A stretch of 17,920 nt of DNA. Source: Sanchytrium tribonematis (taxonomy: Eukaryota > Sanchytriomycota > Sanchytriomycetes > Sanchytriales > Sanchytriaceae). The stretch lies in NCBI GenBank assembly GCA_018985235.1, contig JADGIG010000119.1, positions 1 through 17,920 on the forward strand, in the 5' to 3' direction. Shown here in pieces: positions 1 through 7,273 of the stretch. The position numbers and the translations under genes are program-made. A model generated the notes under the pieces. That model searched no databases, was not told the DNA's origin, and saw only the letters and a list, made by a program, of their open reading frames with translations. How positions within the stretch are numbered: position 1 is the stretch's first letter; each line of letters starts with the position of its first letter.

Positions 1-68
1 CCTTTACCTCTACCTGACATGTATTTGATATGGGGGATGTTGTTTATAAAGGGCAATGAGATGCATTC

Positions 69-201
69 ATTGGTTTATTAGAAGAAAAGTAAGAGTCCCA
101 TGTCTATTATTGGTTTAAATGGGTGAAATGTTTCATGAGATTTGATTGGATAGCGAAAGGTTGATTGTTGATTGGATGAATATTTTACAATGAAATATTG
201 G
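69..201. promoter_or_regulatory. Cluster of five ATTGG (inverted CCAAT) boxes upstream of the phosphate carrier
   Basis: ATTGG occurs at 69-73, 109-113, 145-149, 171-175 and 197-201, all in the same orientation and spaced 40, 36, 26 and 26 bp. It lies 87-219 bp before the first carrier ATG. ATTGG is the complement of CCAAT, the core bound by the HAP/NF-Y complex, which in fungi controls many respiratory genes. A role in carrier expression is inferred; the boxes could also serve a gene to the left of the window. The rest of 1-287 shows no gene. Confidence 0.45.
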
Positions 202-287
202 AGGTTTTTTTAAAATATATTTATTATGCCGTTTGCCAAAGTTACTTCTTTACAATCGGGTTCGTTTAATGATATTTATTGTTATTC

Positions 288-1311
288 ATGATTTCTCCGA
301 GATGCCACAAAAATTCTTTTGATCTCCCTGTAACGATGCCCATTGAACTGTATTCTCCAGAGTTCTATCTCACATGCGCAACTGGTGGCGTTTTAAGTTG
401 TGGTCTTACTCATTTATTTGTCACCCCATTGGATTTAGTGAAATGTAGACTTCAGGTCAACAAAACCCGCTACAAAGGTACTTTGAATGGACTCAGCACG
501 ATTGCAAAGACAGAAGGTATTGCCGGGCTATATCGTGGAGGTCTTCCAACTGCAATTGGATATTCTCTTCAAGGTGCTTGTAAATTTGGTTTCTACGAAT
601 TCTTCAAACACTATTATTCTGAACTCGTAGGGCCAGAAAATGCTGTACAATACAGAACTTGGGTGTATTTAGCAGGTAGTGCATCGGCTGAAGTGATTGC
701 TGATGTTGCGCTCTGTCCTTTAGAAGCATTAAAAGTGAAAACTCAAACCAATGATGCTTTTCAACCAGGATTAATGAGAGGAATTAGAACTATTATGGCT
801 CAAGATGGTGTCAGTGGTTTCTTCAGAGGTCTCAGTCCATTATGGGGTAGACAAATTCCATATACGATGATGAAATTTGCTAGTTTTGAGAAAGTTGTTG
901 AAACTATTTACACAAAATTAGGTAAATCTAAAGCAGAGTACAACAAACTGCAGCAATTGGGCGTTTCATTTGTAGGTGGATATATTGCAGGTATTTTTTG
1001 TGCTGTTGTGAGTCATCCTGCAGATACTTTGGTCTCCAAAATGAATAATGCTAAAAAACAAGCTGGACAATCAGGATTACAATTGGCTTCTTCTATCTAT
1101 AAGGATATTGGATTTGGAGGATTATGGACTGGCCTTGGCACTAGAATATTCATGGTGGGTACTTTAACTGCCCTACAATGTGATTTATACTAATTTAGGG
1201 TTGATTTACGATTCGTTTAAAGTCTACACTGGATTACCAACATCCGGAGGTGTAGCACCAGTGAAAGCAGCCCCATTGGCAGTTGATGGAAAGGATGCGA
1301 AAGGACATTAA
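288..1311 (+). CDS. MIR1: Mitochondrial phosphate carrier (SLC25A3/MIR1 family), two exons
   Basis: Inner-membrane carrier importing inorganic phosphate for ATP synthesis. Three carrier repeats are visible, each with its Px[DE] signature: PLDLVK, PLEALKVK and HPADTLVSKM. The stretches IELYSPEFY, THLFVTPLDLVKCRLQV and ADVALCPLEALKVK are typical of the phosphate subfamily rather than ADP/ATP or dicarboxylate carriers. Exon 1 runs 288-1179 and exon 2 runs 1199-1311, joined by removal of a 19-nt intron; this restores the family's conserved TALQWLIYDSFKVYTGLP and gives 334 aa. Without splicing the ORF stops at 1191-1193. An in-frame ATG at 336 would give 318 aa, starting MPIELYSPEF, closer to the usual length of about 311; the extra N-terminal residues could be a presequence. 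The NUDIX gene starts 48 bp downstream. Confidence 0.95.
1180..1198 (+). other. 19-nt spliceosomal intron in the phosphate carrier
   Basis: The sequence is GTGATTTATACTAATTTAG. It has a GT donor, a complete TACTAAT branch-point box and a TAG acceptor. The probable branch A is position 14 of 19, five nucleotides from the last G. Splicing joins T (1179) to GG (1199-1200), making the Trp codon expected in TALQWLIYDSF. Retention gives a TAA stop after three extra codons and a shifted frame. Confidence 0.93.
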
Positions 1312-1359
1312 TAAATGATTTGAAATGTTTTTGAAATTTTTAGATTTTCTCCTATCAAA

Positions 1360-1740
1360 ATGCGTACTGTCGCGGGATGTGTCTGTTGGGATGAATCCAA
1401 AATTTTGATTATTACTTCCAGAAAGAATAAAAACAAGTGGGTGCTGCCAAAAGGTGGAGTAGAGAAAGAGGAAACGAGTGAAATCGCGGCTATTCGTGAA
1501 CTATATGAAGAAGCAGGGATTCGAGCAACAAAATACACTAAATTACATGAAATGAGAATGGAAAGAAAGACAGGAGAACAAAATAGTGTTTGGTATAGTT
1601 GTCAGATGAGTGAAATATTGGATGAGTGGCCAGAAAAGAATGATAGACTACGTAAATTTGTGACTGTTTTAGAGGCTGGAAATTTATTGAAAAATGATTA
1701 TTTACCAGTATTAAATGCAATCAATGATAATAAATTCTAA
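1360..1740 (+). CDS. NUDIX hydrolase, diphosphoinositol-polyphosphate/Ap6A (DIPP/Aps1) type
   Basis: A 126-aa single-domain NUDIX protein. The complete Nudix box G-x5-E-x7-RE-x2-EE-x-G is present as GGVEKEETSEIAAIRELYEEAG, preceded by KWVLPKGG, a pattern typical of the DIPP/Aps1 group. That group hydrolyses diphosphoinositol polyphosphates and diadenosine polyphosphates. The length matches the minimal fold, and it starts directly with MRTVAGCV, the usual first strand. No intron is needed. It lies 48 bp after the carrier stop, and its own stop is 12 bp from the stop of the convergent SLU7-like gene, so the two 3' untranslated regions must overlap. Substrate is inferred from motif context only. 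Confidence 0.9.
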   Translation: MRTVAGCVCWDESKILIITSRKNKNKWVLPKGGVEKEETSEIAAIRELYEEAGIRATKYTKLHEMRMERKTGEQNSVWYSCQMSEILDEWPEKNDRLRKFVTVLEAGNLLKNDYLPVLNAINDNKF

Positions 1741-1752
1741 TTCATTGTCAAA

Positions 1753-2169
1753 TCATTCTTTCTCCCATGCCAAAACATCTGCAGTTCCTTTGGCTTTTAC
1801 AAAGTCACCCTCTTCTTCGTCCTCATCTTTTTTCTTCAAGTACTCTGCAAAATCAGCACGTTGTCTATATTGATGACTCACGGTCCTTCCACTAGGGTCA
1901 AAATTAGTATTTTCTTCTAAAGTAGGATCTACTTCTAATTGAACAAGCTCAATTTTTGGCTGGTTCTCATATAAAGCTTCTTTCTTCTTCAAAATGTCCA
2001 TGTACATGTCATCATCAAAATGTTTGAACGGGTCTCTCTTTTCATCGTATTTTTCTGTCTTTTTTACGGAATGAAGTACATCTTTAGCCTTTTTAATGTT
2101 CTTACTCGTTGGTTTTTCTAAACAATCTTTGGTAGAGTGTGATTTTGATTTGCAATTTTTGCATTTCAT
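1753..2169 (-). CDS. SLU7: Miniature SLU7-like pre-mRNA splicing factor (zinc knuckle)
   Basis: A 138-aa basic/acidic protein beginning almost directly with a CCHC zinc knuckle, C-x2-C-x4-H-x4-C (CKNCKSKSHSTKDC), followed by LEKP. That motif is the signature of SLU7, a second-step splicing factor. The next block, YDEKRDPFKHFDDDMYMD, resembles the SLU7 stretch after the knuckle (YDGKRDRWNGYD-like), and NFDPSGRTVSHQYR may correspond to its YDPKTRSMR region. Known SLU7 proteins are about 380 aa or longer, so most of the family length, including everything before the knuckle, is missing. There is a clean ATG, only 33 bp after the stop of the upstream gene, and a TGA stop. It could instead be another zinc-knuckle protein; the SLU7 assignment is from remembered motifs, not an alignment. 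Confidence 0.62.
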   Translation of the reverse strand: MKCKNCKSKSHSTKDCLEKPTSKNIKKAKDVLHSVKKTEKYDEKRDPFKHFDDDMYMDILKKKEALYENQPKIELVQLEVDPTLEENTNFDPSGRTVSHQYRQRADFAEYLKKKDEDEEEGDFVKAKGTADVLAWEKE

Positions 2170-2202
2170 GGTTTCAGGGATATTAATCTAAAATTTACAT
2201 CA

Positions 2203-2730
2203 TTATTTATTGGTTTGCAAATATTTACGATAGACATATTGTCTCTGGACAATTAAAGCTGCTATGAACAATGTAATTCCAATGCCAATACTTGCCAGGA
2301 TTGTAGCAGTTGTTTTCCACGAATTTCGGGATGTTTCCCACTCATCTTTTTTATCCGGCTGCGCTCTAATTTTATTATCAATTGTAGAATCTACTTGTGC
2401 TCTTACTACAGCCAATTTGGTGATGGCCAATGCCAAGTAACCTAGAATTAAAACAAGAACAGCCCAGATGCTACCCAAAGCTACCTTCTCATGCTTTTTA
2501 ATCAGACTTAAGGTGCCCAATAATGCTGCTATAACTAGCATACCTCCTTTAGTCAATGAAATAGCATCAATGAAAGGTTCTACACCATCATAAATATCTA
2601 CTATTCCCCAAACTAATAATATGAAATAAAGGATACATAATCCCTGTTGAATGCTTAAGCAGCAGCATTTGGGCGGTCCCACCGTCACTTCAGGTTTCTC
2701 TTGGTCTTGAACTTGAGTATTCATATTCAA
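2203..2730 (-). CDS. Small tetraspan membrane protein, function unknown
   Basis: A 175-aa protein with a short polar N terminus, a Cys cluster KCCC at residues 21-24 (possible palmitoylation site), then four hydrophobic segments at about 28-47, 62-77, 84-108 and 141-161. The loop between segments 3 and 4 (about 110-140) is charged, and the C terminus is short and basic. The layout recalls small tetraspanning proteins of fungi that start with a CC-rich motif, but no diagnostic tetraspanin CCG motif is visible in the large loop. It ends 33 bp before the SLU7-like ATG and starts 55 bp after the stop of the next minus-strand gene. No function can be assigned. Confidence 0.85.
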   Translation of the reverse strand: MNMNTQVQDQEKPEVTVGPPKCCCLSIQQGLCILYFILLVWGIVDIYDGVEPFIDAISLTKGGMLVIAALLGTLSLIKKHEKVALGSIWAVLVLILGYLALAITKLAVVRAQVDSTIDNKIRAQPDKKDEWETSRNSWKTTATILASIGIGITLFIAALIVQRQYVYRKYLQTNK

Positions 2731-2785
2731 AAAATTGTTTCAAATGTCCTTAACGTCGTCTAAATATCTATTTATTCTATATAAT

Positions 2786-3388
2786 TTAATAAGTATACAC
2801 TACGGTAGTGTTTGCGTATGATTTTGCAAATTCAATAAAAGCAGCCTTCACGTTTCCAACAACATTCATTTGGAAATTTCCAATAGGACAAACTGCGTCT
2901 TCACAATTTGGACCTGGGGTTACACCAGTCAAGGCGAAATAAGCAGGAATAGATATGTCATGAGCGCTTCCGTTATCCAAAACAATAACTTTAACAGTCT
3001 TACCGTTGAAGATCAAATCTACCAAATCAAAACAATTTCCACCTCCCTTGACCATATAGCCATTTTTTTTAGCGAATTCCCAAACCAATGTCAAATCTTT
3101 CATACCACCTTCAGAAGTTTTCACCAGATCACATCCACCATATCCTGCCTCTAATGGAGCTTCCTTGTTGTAAGTATGGTGACATGTTAGACCGCCCCCA
3201 ACCTGATTCTGACCTAGTGCTTCTATGCATTTTGCAGGTCCAGTGGATGCCACCCAACCATTTCCAGCGGGAGCAGATAAATCACTTGTTAGCTGTGTAT
3301 TTGGGGCAGGAACTGTGGAATTTACAGCAACGGTATTGTTCTCAGTCGATTGACTTTGAGGGAGAGCAGAAAGTATGCTAAATAACAT
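2786..3388 (-). CDS. Secreted protein with a barwin/expansin-like double-psi beta-barrel
   Basis: A 200-aa protein. The first 12 or so residues (MLFSILSALPQS) form a short hydrophobic start consistent with a signal peptide, though shorter than usual, so an upstream start or exon is possible. A Ser/Thr/Asn-rich linker follows (15-45). The conserved part, about 50-200, holds six Cys (54, 69, 86, 119, 162, 167) and the pattern GGCDL, then KVIVLDNG-x4-DISIPAYFALTG, which resembles the VxVxDxC-DIDLSxxAF core of double-psi beta-barrel proteins (barwin, expansin, cerato-platanin relatives). Such proteins bind or loosen cell-wall polysaccharide and are common among secreted fungal proteins. A catalytic role is not evident. 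The upstream 205-bp gap is the largest among the minus-strand genes and holds the GATCA cluster. Confidence 0.72.
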   Translation of the reverse strand: MLFSILSALPQSQSTENNTVAVNSTVPAPNTQLTSDLSAPAGNGWVASTGPAKCIEALGQNQVGGGLTCHHTYNKEAPLEAGYGGCDLVKTSEGGMKDLTLVWEFAKKNGYMVKGGGNCFDLVDLIFNGKTVKVIVLDNGSAHDISIPAYFALTGVTPGPNCEDAVCPIGNFQMNVVGNVKAAFIEFAKSYANTTVVYTY

Positions 3389-3427
3389 TGCGATTTGGTG
3401 GAGCGTGAGTCTTTTTAACTACGCATT

Positions 3428-3558
3428 GATCACTCGCACAGATCAGATTGAGGGGTTTATCGCATCATAGGGGCACCAAAAAATGGCACAGATCATGGCC
3501 ATCATTGCAAAGATCATCAATTGATTGACAGATCACCTAGAATGTACAAATTAGATCA
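3428..3558. promoter_or_regulatory. Six GATCA repeats upstream of the barwin-like gene
   Basis: GATCA occurs at 3428, 3441, 3491, 3512, 3531 and 3554; five of the six are AGATCA. They lie in the 205-bp gap between the cyclophilin stop and the barwin-like start codon, that is, in the probable promoter of the secreted-protein gene. The hexamer is scarce elsewhere in the window. It could be a transcription factor site or a methylation motif; neither is shown. Confidence 0.4.
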
Positions 3559-3593
3559 ATGGAAAGAAACATAATTAAGACATTGTAAATTTA

Positions 3594-4107
3594 TTACAAA
3601 GTCCCACAGTCAGAAATGACAATTTTCTTTGATGTAGCACCACTTTGGGTACCAAAAGATTCGATTTTCTTCACAATATCCAATCCATCAATGACTTTAC
3701 CAAAAACGACATGTTTGCCATCTAACCATTCAGTTTTGACTGTCGTGATGAAGAATTGACTTCCGTTGGTGTTTGGACCAGCATTTGCCATGCTTAATTG
3801 ACCTAAATTAATTAGATTTACCTGGACCAGTGTGCTTCAACTTGAAGTTTTCATCTGCAAATCTATTTCCGTAGATAGACTTTCCACCAGTGCCATTGTG
3901 ATTCGTAAAATCACCACCTTGCAACATGAATTGTGGGATAACTCTATGAAATGAGCTTCCTTTGTAGCCAAATCCCTTTTCACCGGTACACAAGGCTTTA
4001 AAGTTCTCAGCGGTCTTAGGCACAACATCGCTGTTCAATTCCATGATAATTTTACCCAAAGGTTGTCCGTCAGCGGTCACTTGAAAAAACACACGAGGTA
4101 ATGACAT
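3594..4107 (-). CDS. CPR1: Cyclophilin A-type peptidyl-prolyl cis-trans isomerase, two exons
   Basis: Single-domain cytosolic cyclophilin that isomerises Xaa-Pro bonds and would bind cyclosporin. Exon 1 is 4107-3822 and exon 2 is 3802-3594, separated by a 19-nt intron; the product is 164 aa, the standard length for cyclophilin A. Active-site residues are present: the [16 protein letters not shown] motif (Arg, Phe and Gln), [15 protein letters not shown], and the Trp of [12 protein letters not shown]. Splicing restores [14 protein letters not shown] across the junction. Starts at [10 protein letters not shown], the usual first strand. The PRL phosphatase stop lies 63 bp upstream of this start codon, on the same strand. 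Confidence 0.97.
3803..3821 (-). other. 19-nt spliceosomal intron in the cyclophilin gene
   Basis: On the minus strand the intron reads GTAAATCTAATTAATTTAG. It has a GT donor, TAAT with the likely branch A at position 14, and the same final eight bases, TAATTTAG, as the carrier intron. Splicing joins the first G of a Gly codon to GT, giving [11 protein letters not shown] as expected in cyclophilins. Retention produces TAA after a few codons. Confidence 0.95.
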
Positions 4108-4170
4108 CTTCTTGCAAAGAGGGGAATCTCCTTTTATTTGAATGCGAAAATTTGTTTATTTTTTTGCCAT

Positions 4171-4707
4171 TTATTGCAAAATGCATTTCTTCTTTTTTTC
4201 AGAGTATTCTGAAAGAAAATTAATTTGAACGTTATTAAATGCTCTTTTTCTGTATTTCCGAACATATTCTATGCATTCTAATGGGTCCATGCCTGCATGT
4301 ATTAGTGCTAATCCCACCAAAACTGGCGCTCTACCTATTCCAGATACGCAGTGAACTGCAATCACCTCCCCAGGTAAATCATTTATAAGTCGAAACCATT
4401 CTTGAATTTGTAATTTGTTTGGAATTCCACCATCCACAAATTTAATGTCATCGTGGATTGTTATTCCATCATCTAAATATGGCTGTACATCATAGGTGTT
4501 ATCGCATAGTCTAAAAACATGTCTAATATTAAATTCTTTTAATTTTTGAATAGTCAACGCGGAATGGGTATTATCAGGGCAATGCATGATTACAAATTTG
4601 TATAATTTAAATTCAATAATATTTGACATGGCCAATATCGCAGATAAATCTTTACTCATGCTTTTAAAAGTTTCAAAAATTAATTTATTTTTCAAAACAT
4701 CATCCAT
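4171..4707 (-). CDS. PTP4A: PRL/PTP4A-family prenylated protein tyrosine phosphatase
   Basis: A 178-aa dual-specificity-like phosphatase. The P-loop is HCVSGIGRAP with nucleophile Cys120 and Arg126 (C-x5-R); the Ala after Arg, where most phosphatases have Ser/Thr, is a PRL hallmark. The general acid is probably Asp92 (FVDGGIP), and Cys68 in RLCDNTYD matches the regulatory Cys that forms a disulphide with the catalytic one in PRLs. The C terminus is EKKKKCILQ: a polybasic patch and CAAX box, so farnesylation and membrane targeting are expected. PRLs also bind CNNM magnesium transporters. The first ATG overlaps the 3' end of the upstream secreted-protein ORF by 16 nt; Met17 (4659) and Met27 (4629) are alternatives, and the family core begins near Met27. 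Confidence 0.93.
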   Translation of the reverse strand: MDDVLKNKLIFETFKSMSKDLSAILAMSNIIEFKLYKFVIMHCPDNTHSALTIQKLKEFNIRHVFRLCDNTYDVQPYLDDGITIHDDIKFVDGGIPNKLQIQEWFRLINDLPGEVIAVHCVSGIGRAPVLVGLALIHAGMDPLECIEYVRKYRKRAFNNVQINFLSEYSEKKKKCILQ

Positions 4708-5108
4708 CCAAGTCTATTGCCATGGTTTCTTTGAGTACCAGTAGTGCAACCACCTGAAACTTTTAGCACACTACAATTACCACAATTTGCACATTCTTGT
4801 ACATGTGTGCAGTTACTAATATACCCTTTTTTAGTCAGAGGATCTAAATAACATTTTCCGTCAGCTACGACAGCCACAGTCACATTAAAATACTCCCACT
4901 GATATACATTTTGGCTAAAAATGGTTGTTAAGCCTGTTTCATTACATTGAACTTGAGTCACATTGGTACTACCCTCTATCTTTTTACAATCCCATGTATT
5001 GGCTTTATTACAAGTAATTGTAGGATTAAATGCCTTCCATAAATAGTAGTTGCTGCAATCTGAGCCTACTGAATATAGCATCAAAGAATAAATAAGAGTC
5101 AAAAACAT
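4692..5108 (-). CDS. Secreted cysteine-rich protein, unknown family
   Basis: A 138-aa protein with an N-terminal hydrophobic stretch (about residues 1-15, MFLTLIYSLMLYSVG) that looks like a signal peptide. The mature part holds ten Cys (18, 33, 41, 55, 86, 100, 106, 109, 112, 121), an even number suiting disulphides, and five N-glycosylation sequons (N49, N56, N75, N99, N111). The C-terminal half has the dense pattern C-x5-C-x2-C-x2-C-x8-C. No known domain is recognised. It stops with TGA inside the first codons of the phosphatase ORF. Small, secreted and Cys-rich is the profile of a fungal effector or wall protein, but this is inference. Confidence 0.8.
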   Translation of the reverse strand: MFLTLIYSLMLYSVGSDCSNYYLWKAFNPTITCNKANTWDCKKIEGSTNVTQVQCNETGLTTIFSQNVYQWEYFNVTVAVVADGKCYLDPLTKKGYISNCTHVQECANCGNCSVLKVSGGCTTGTQRNHGNRLGWMMF

Positions 5109-5251
5109 TCAAAGTTGACAAACAAAGAGAATTTCACCAGGAAGAGAGACATCACTAAATCATTATTAATAACTGCAGACTTAGCATTCATTCTATTACT
5201 TGAGAACAATTTAATATTTTCTCAAGATTTTCAAAAAGCCAACTCATTAAA
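5109..5251. promoter_or_regulatory. Divergent intergenic region between the Cys-rich protein gene and the RhoGEF gene
   Basis: This 143-bp AT-rich gap separates two divergently transcribed genes and must contain both 5' ends. No recognised box stands out apart from AT-rich stretches around 5208-5218. A shared bidirectional promoter is inferred from geometry alone. Confidence 0.5.
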
Positions 5252-7273
5252 ATGAACAAACAAAATCACGCGATAAATGAATTTTATAATACACAATTAG
5301 ATTATATTCGTGATTTGGTGACTATTCAAGAGGAATTTATCAATCCAATTGTAGAGAAAAAGATTTTAAATGATAAAATGATAAATATTATTTTTTCCAA
5401 CTTGAGTGAAATATTAGAAATGGAACGGACATTGTGTCATTTACTAGAGAATTTTAAAGCTAATGACCATTTAGATATAGAAACCATTTGTAAATTAATG
5501 GTAAAACACCATTCCAAATACTTTATTTATATTTATTATGGTAGTCATAACCAATTACAATTATCGAAATTAAAAGAAATAGGCAACCACAAGCAATTCA
5601 AATCATTTCTTGAAGAGAAATATACAAGCAACATATTAAAGGGACTTGATTTGGCATCTTATTTAATAAAGCCAATTCAAAGAATATGTAAATTACCTTT
5701 ATTATTTAAAGAAATGAAAGACATTGATAGTGTAAATGTGATTAATCAAGTTATTTTTGACTATCAGAATCTAATAAATATTGTCAATGAGGCAGCCAGA
5801 AAACCAAATTCAATTATTTGGAGTATTGATTTAGATCATGAATATCAAGACCTCAAATCCGAAGATCGCGTATTACTGAGAACGATTGATTGCAAATTAT
5901 ATAAATCTCTAAAAAGAAGTACTAAATTGCTAGTATTCAACGACTTGATATACTTTAGAGATAAAGCTAATTTCTCCCTAAGTATTGAGAACATTAAAAT
6001 ATGCGATATTAGCGATAGCGAAGGAGATCGCTTAAGCGTGGTTTTAGAAGGCGACTGTCCATTACTGATCCAATTCCCTAATTCGGGTGTCAAAGCGGAT
6101 TTTTATGATGTTTTAAAAAAGATTTGCCATGTAGAAATTGAAGTCTATCCAAAAGATTTAGCTCAAAAACTTATGACAGAAACAGCCAATATCGAAAAAC
6201 CTGAGTCCACTAGACGTAAGTCATCCAGATCAAGTGTATTACCTGATGCTGAGCATTCGCAACAAACCATAAAGATGCAATTAGAAAATTATCAAATGAT
6301 GCAAGCAAAGGAGACTATCAATCGACAAGAATCACTTATTAAAGACTTAAATAACGAGGCAATTCAAAAGAGCAATTATATTAAGCAATTGGAATCTCAA
6401 TTGTATGACCGAGACAACCAATTAAGTATACTATCATCTGAAATGGAACAATGCACAATTCAAATCATGAAAGAAAAAGAAAAAGCCACATTATTAACAC
6501 AACAAATCCATTTAATAATGGATGAAAATGACACAAATTCCAAATTGATAACTACCTTTAAAAATCAAATTGAAGATTTAAAAAGCGAAAACTAGCTGTT
6601 CGCAAATGAAAATGTTAAACTAAAAGAATCAATAAAATATATGGAAATTGATGCTGCAGACATTTTAGCATCTAAAATTGATATGGAAGCCCAGCTTGCG
6701 ACTAACAAAATATCAAATGTAGATTTAAAAGTGGAAATTACACAATTAAAATGTGAAATTCAACAAATTAGAGATGAGCCACGTAAAGATTATGAAAAAC
6801 AATTAGTGGAAATGACCATGGAAATTGGAAATAAAAATAATCTAATTGTTGAAATGGAGAAAGAAATAAAGCAAAGTCATTTGAAGATTGTATATCTGAA
6901 TAATGATGTTGACATTTTAAAAAATTTGAATTTAGATCATAAAAGTTTAAAGTTGTTTCTCGAAGAGAAACTTGACTACATGCTATTAAAAGAGACTCAA
7001 TATGCCACGCACACCTCGCAACTATTGCAGCGTATTATAAATCAGAACCAGAATTTTAAAAATGAGAATAGTCTGCTTACTGCTAGTATTTCGAAATATA
7101 AAATTACTACAAATTTAATTTTGGAATGGTTCGAAATGGCACTTGGCAAAAGAAACGAAGATGATGAGTTGAAAAAACTACTTAACTTAGGATCTGAATT
7201 AGTTAATAAGTACGAAGACTTGAAAGAGGATTATGTGAATTTATTGGGCAAATTTCATCAAAATGATAAATAA
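5252..7273 (+). CDS. RhoGEF (DH-PH) with long coiled-coil tail, interrupted by one in-frame TAG
   Basis: A Dbl-type guanine nucleotide exchange factor for Rho GTPases. The DH domain spans about residues 8-185, opening with NTQLDYIRDLVTIQEEFINP (conserved region 1) and containing LDLASYLIKPIQRICKLPLL, the diagnostic helix with the PxQRxxxxPLL core. A PH domain fits about 195-290 (RTIDCKLYKSLKRSTKLLVF, then strands and a final helix). A Ser/Arg-rich linker follows at about 310-335, then heptad-rich coiled coil to the end (673 positions). Codon 448 (6593-6595) is TAG, but the same frame continues as coding-like coiled coil to TAA at 7271-7273. No GT lies close upstream that could make an intron, and the frame is unchanged, so a splice explanation fails. 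Either a recent nonsense mutation, a sequence error, or readthrough applies. As it stands, a 447-aa DH-PH protein would be made. Confidence 0.85.

Noticed and set aside
2870-3381. Plus-strand ORFs of 94 and 97 aa
   Set aside because: Shadows of the barwin-like gene on the other strand.
3386-3425. Upstream extension of the barwin-like protein giving a longer signal peptide
   Set aside because: The upstream frame (LKRLTLHQIA) would improve the signal peptide but has no ATG before an in-frame TAG, and no convincing 19-nt intron ends there.
6593-6595. A hidden intron removing the RhoGEF TAG
   Set aside because: The frame is the same before and after, so a 19-nt intron would break it, and no GT lies in the 50 bases upstream.
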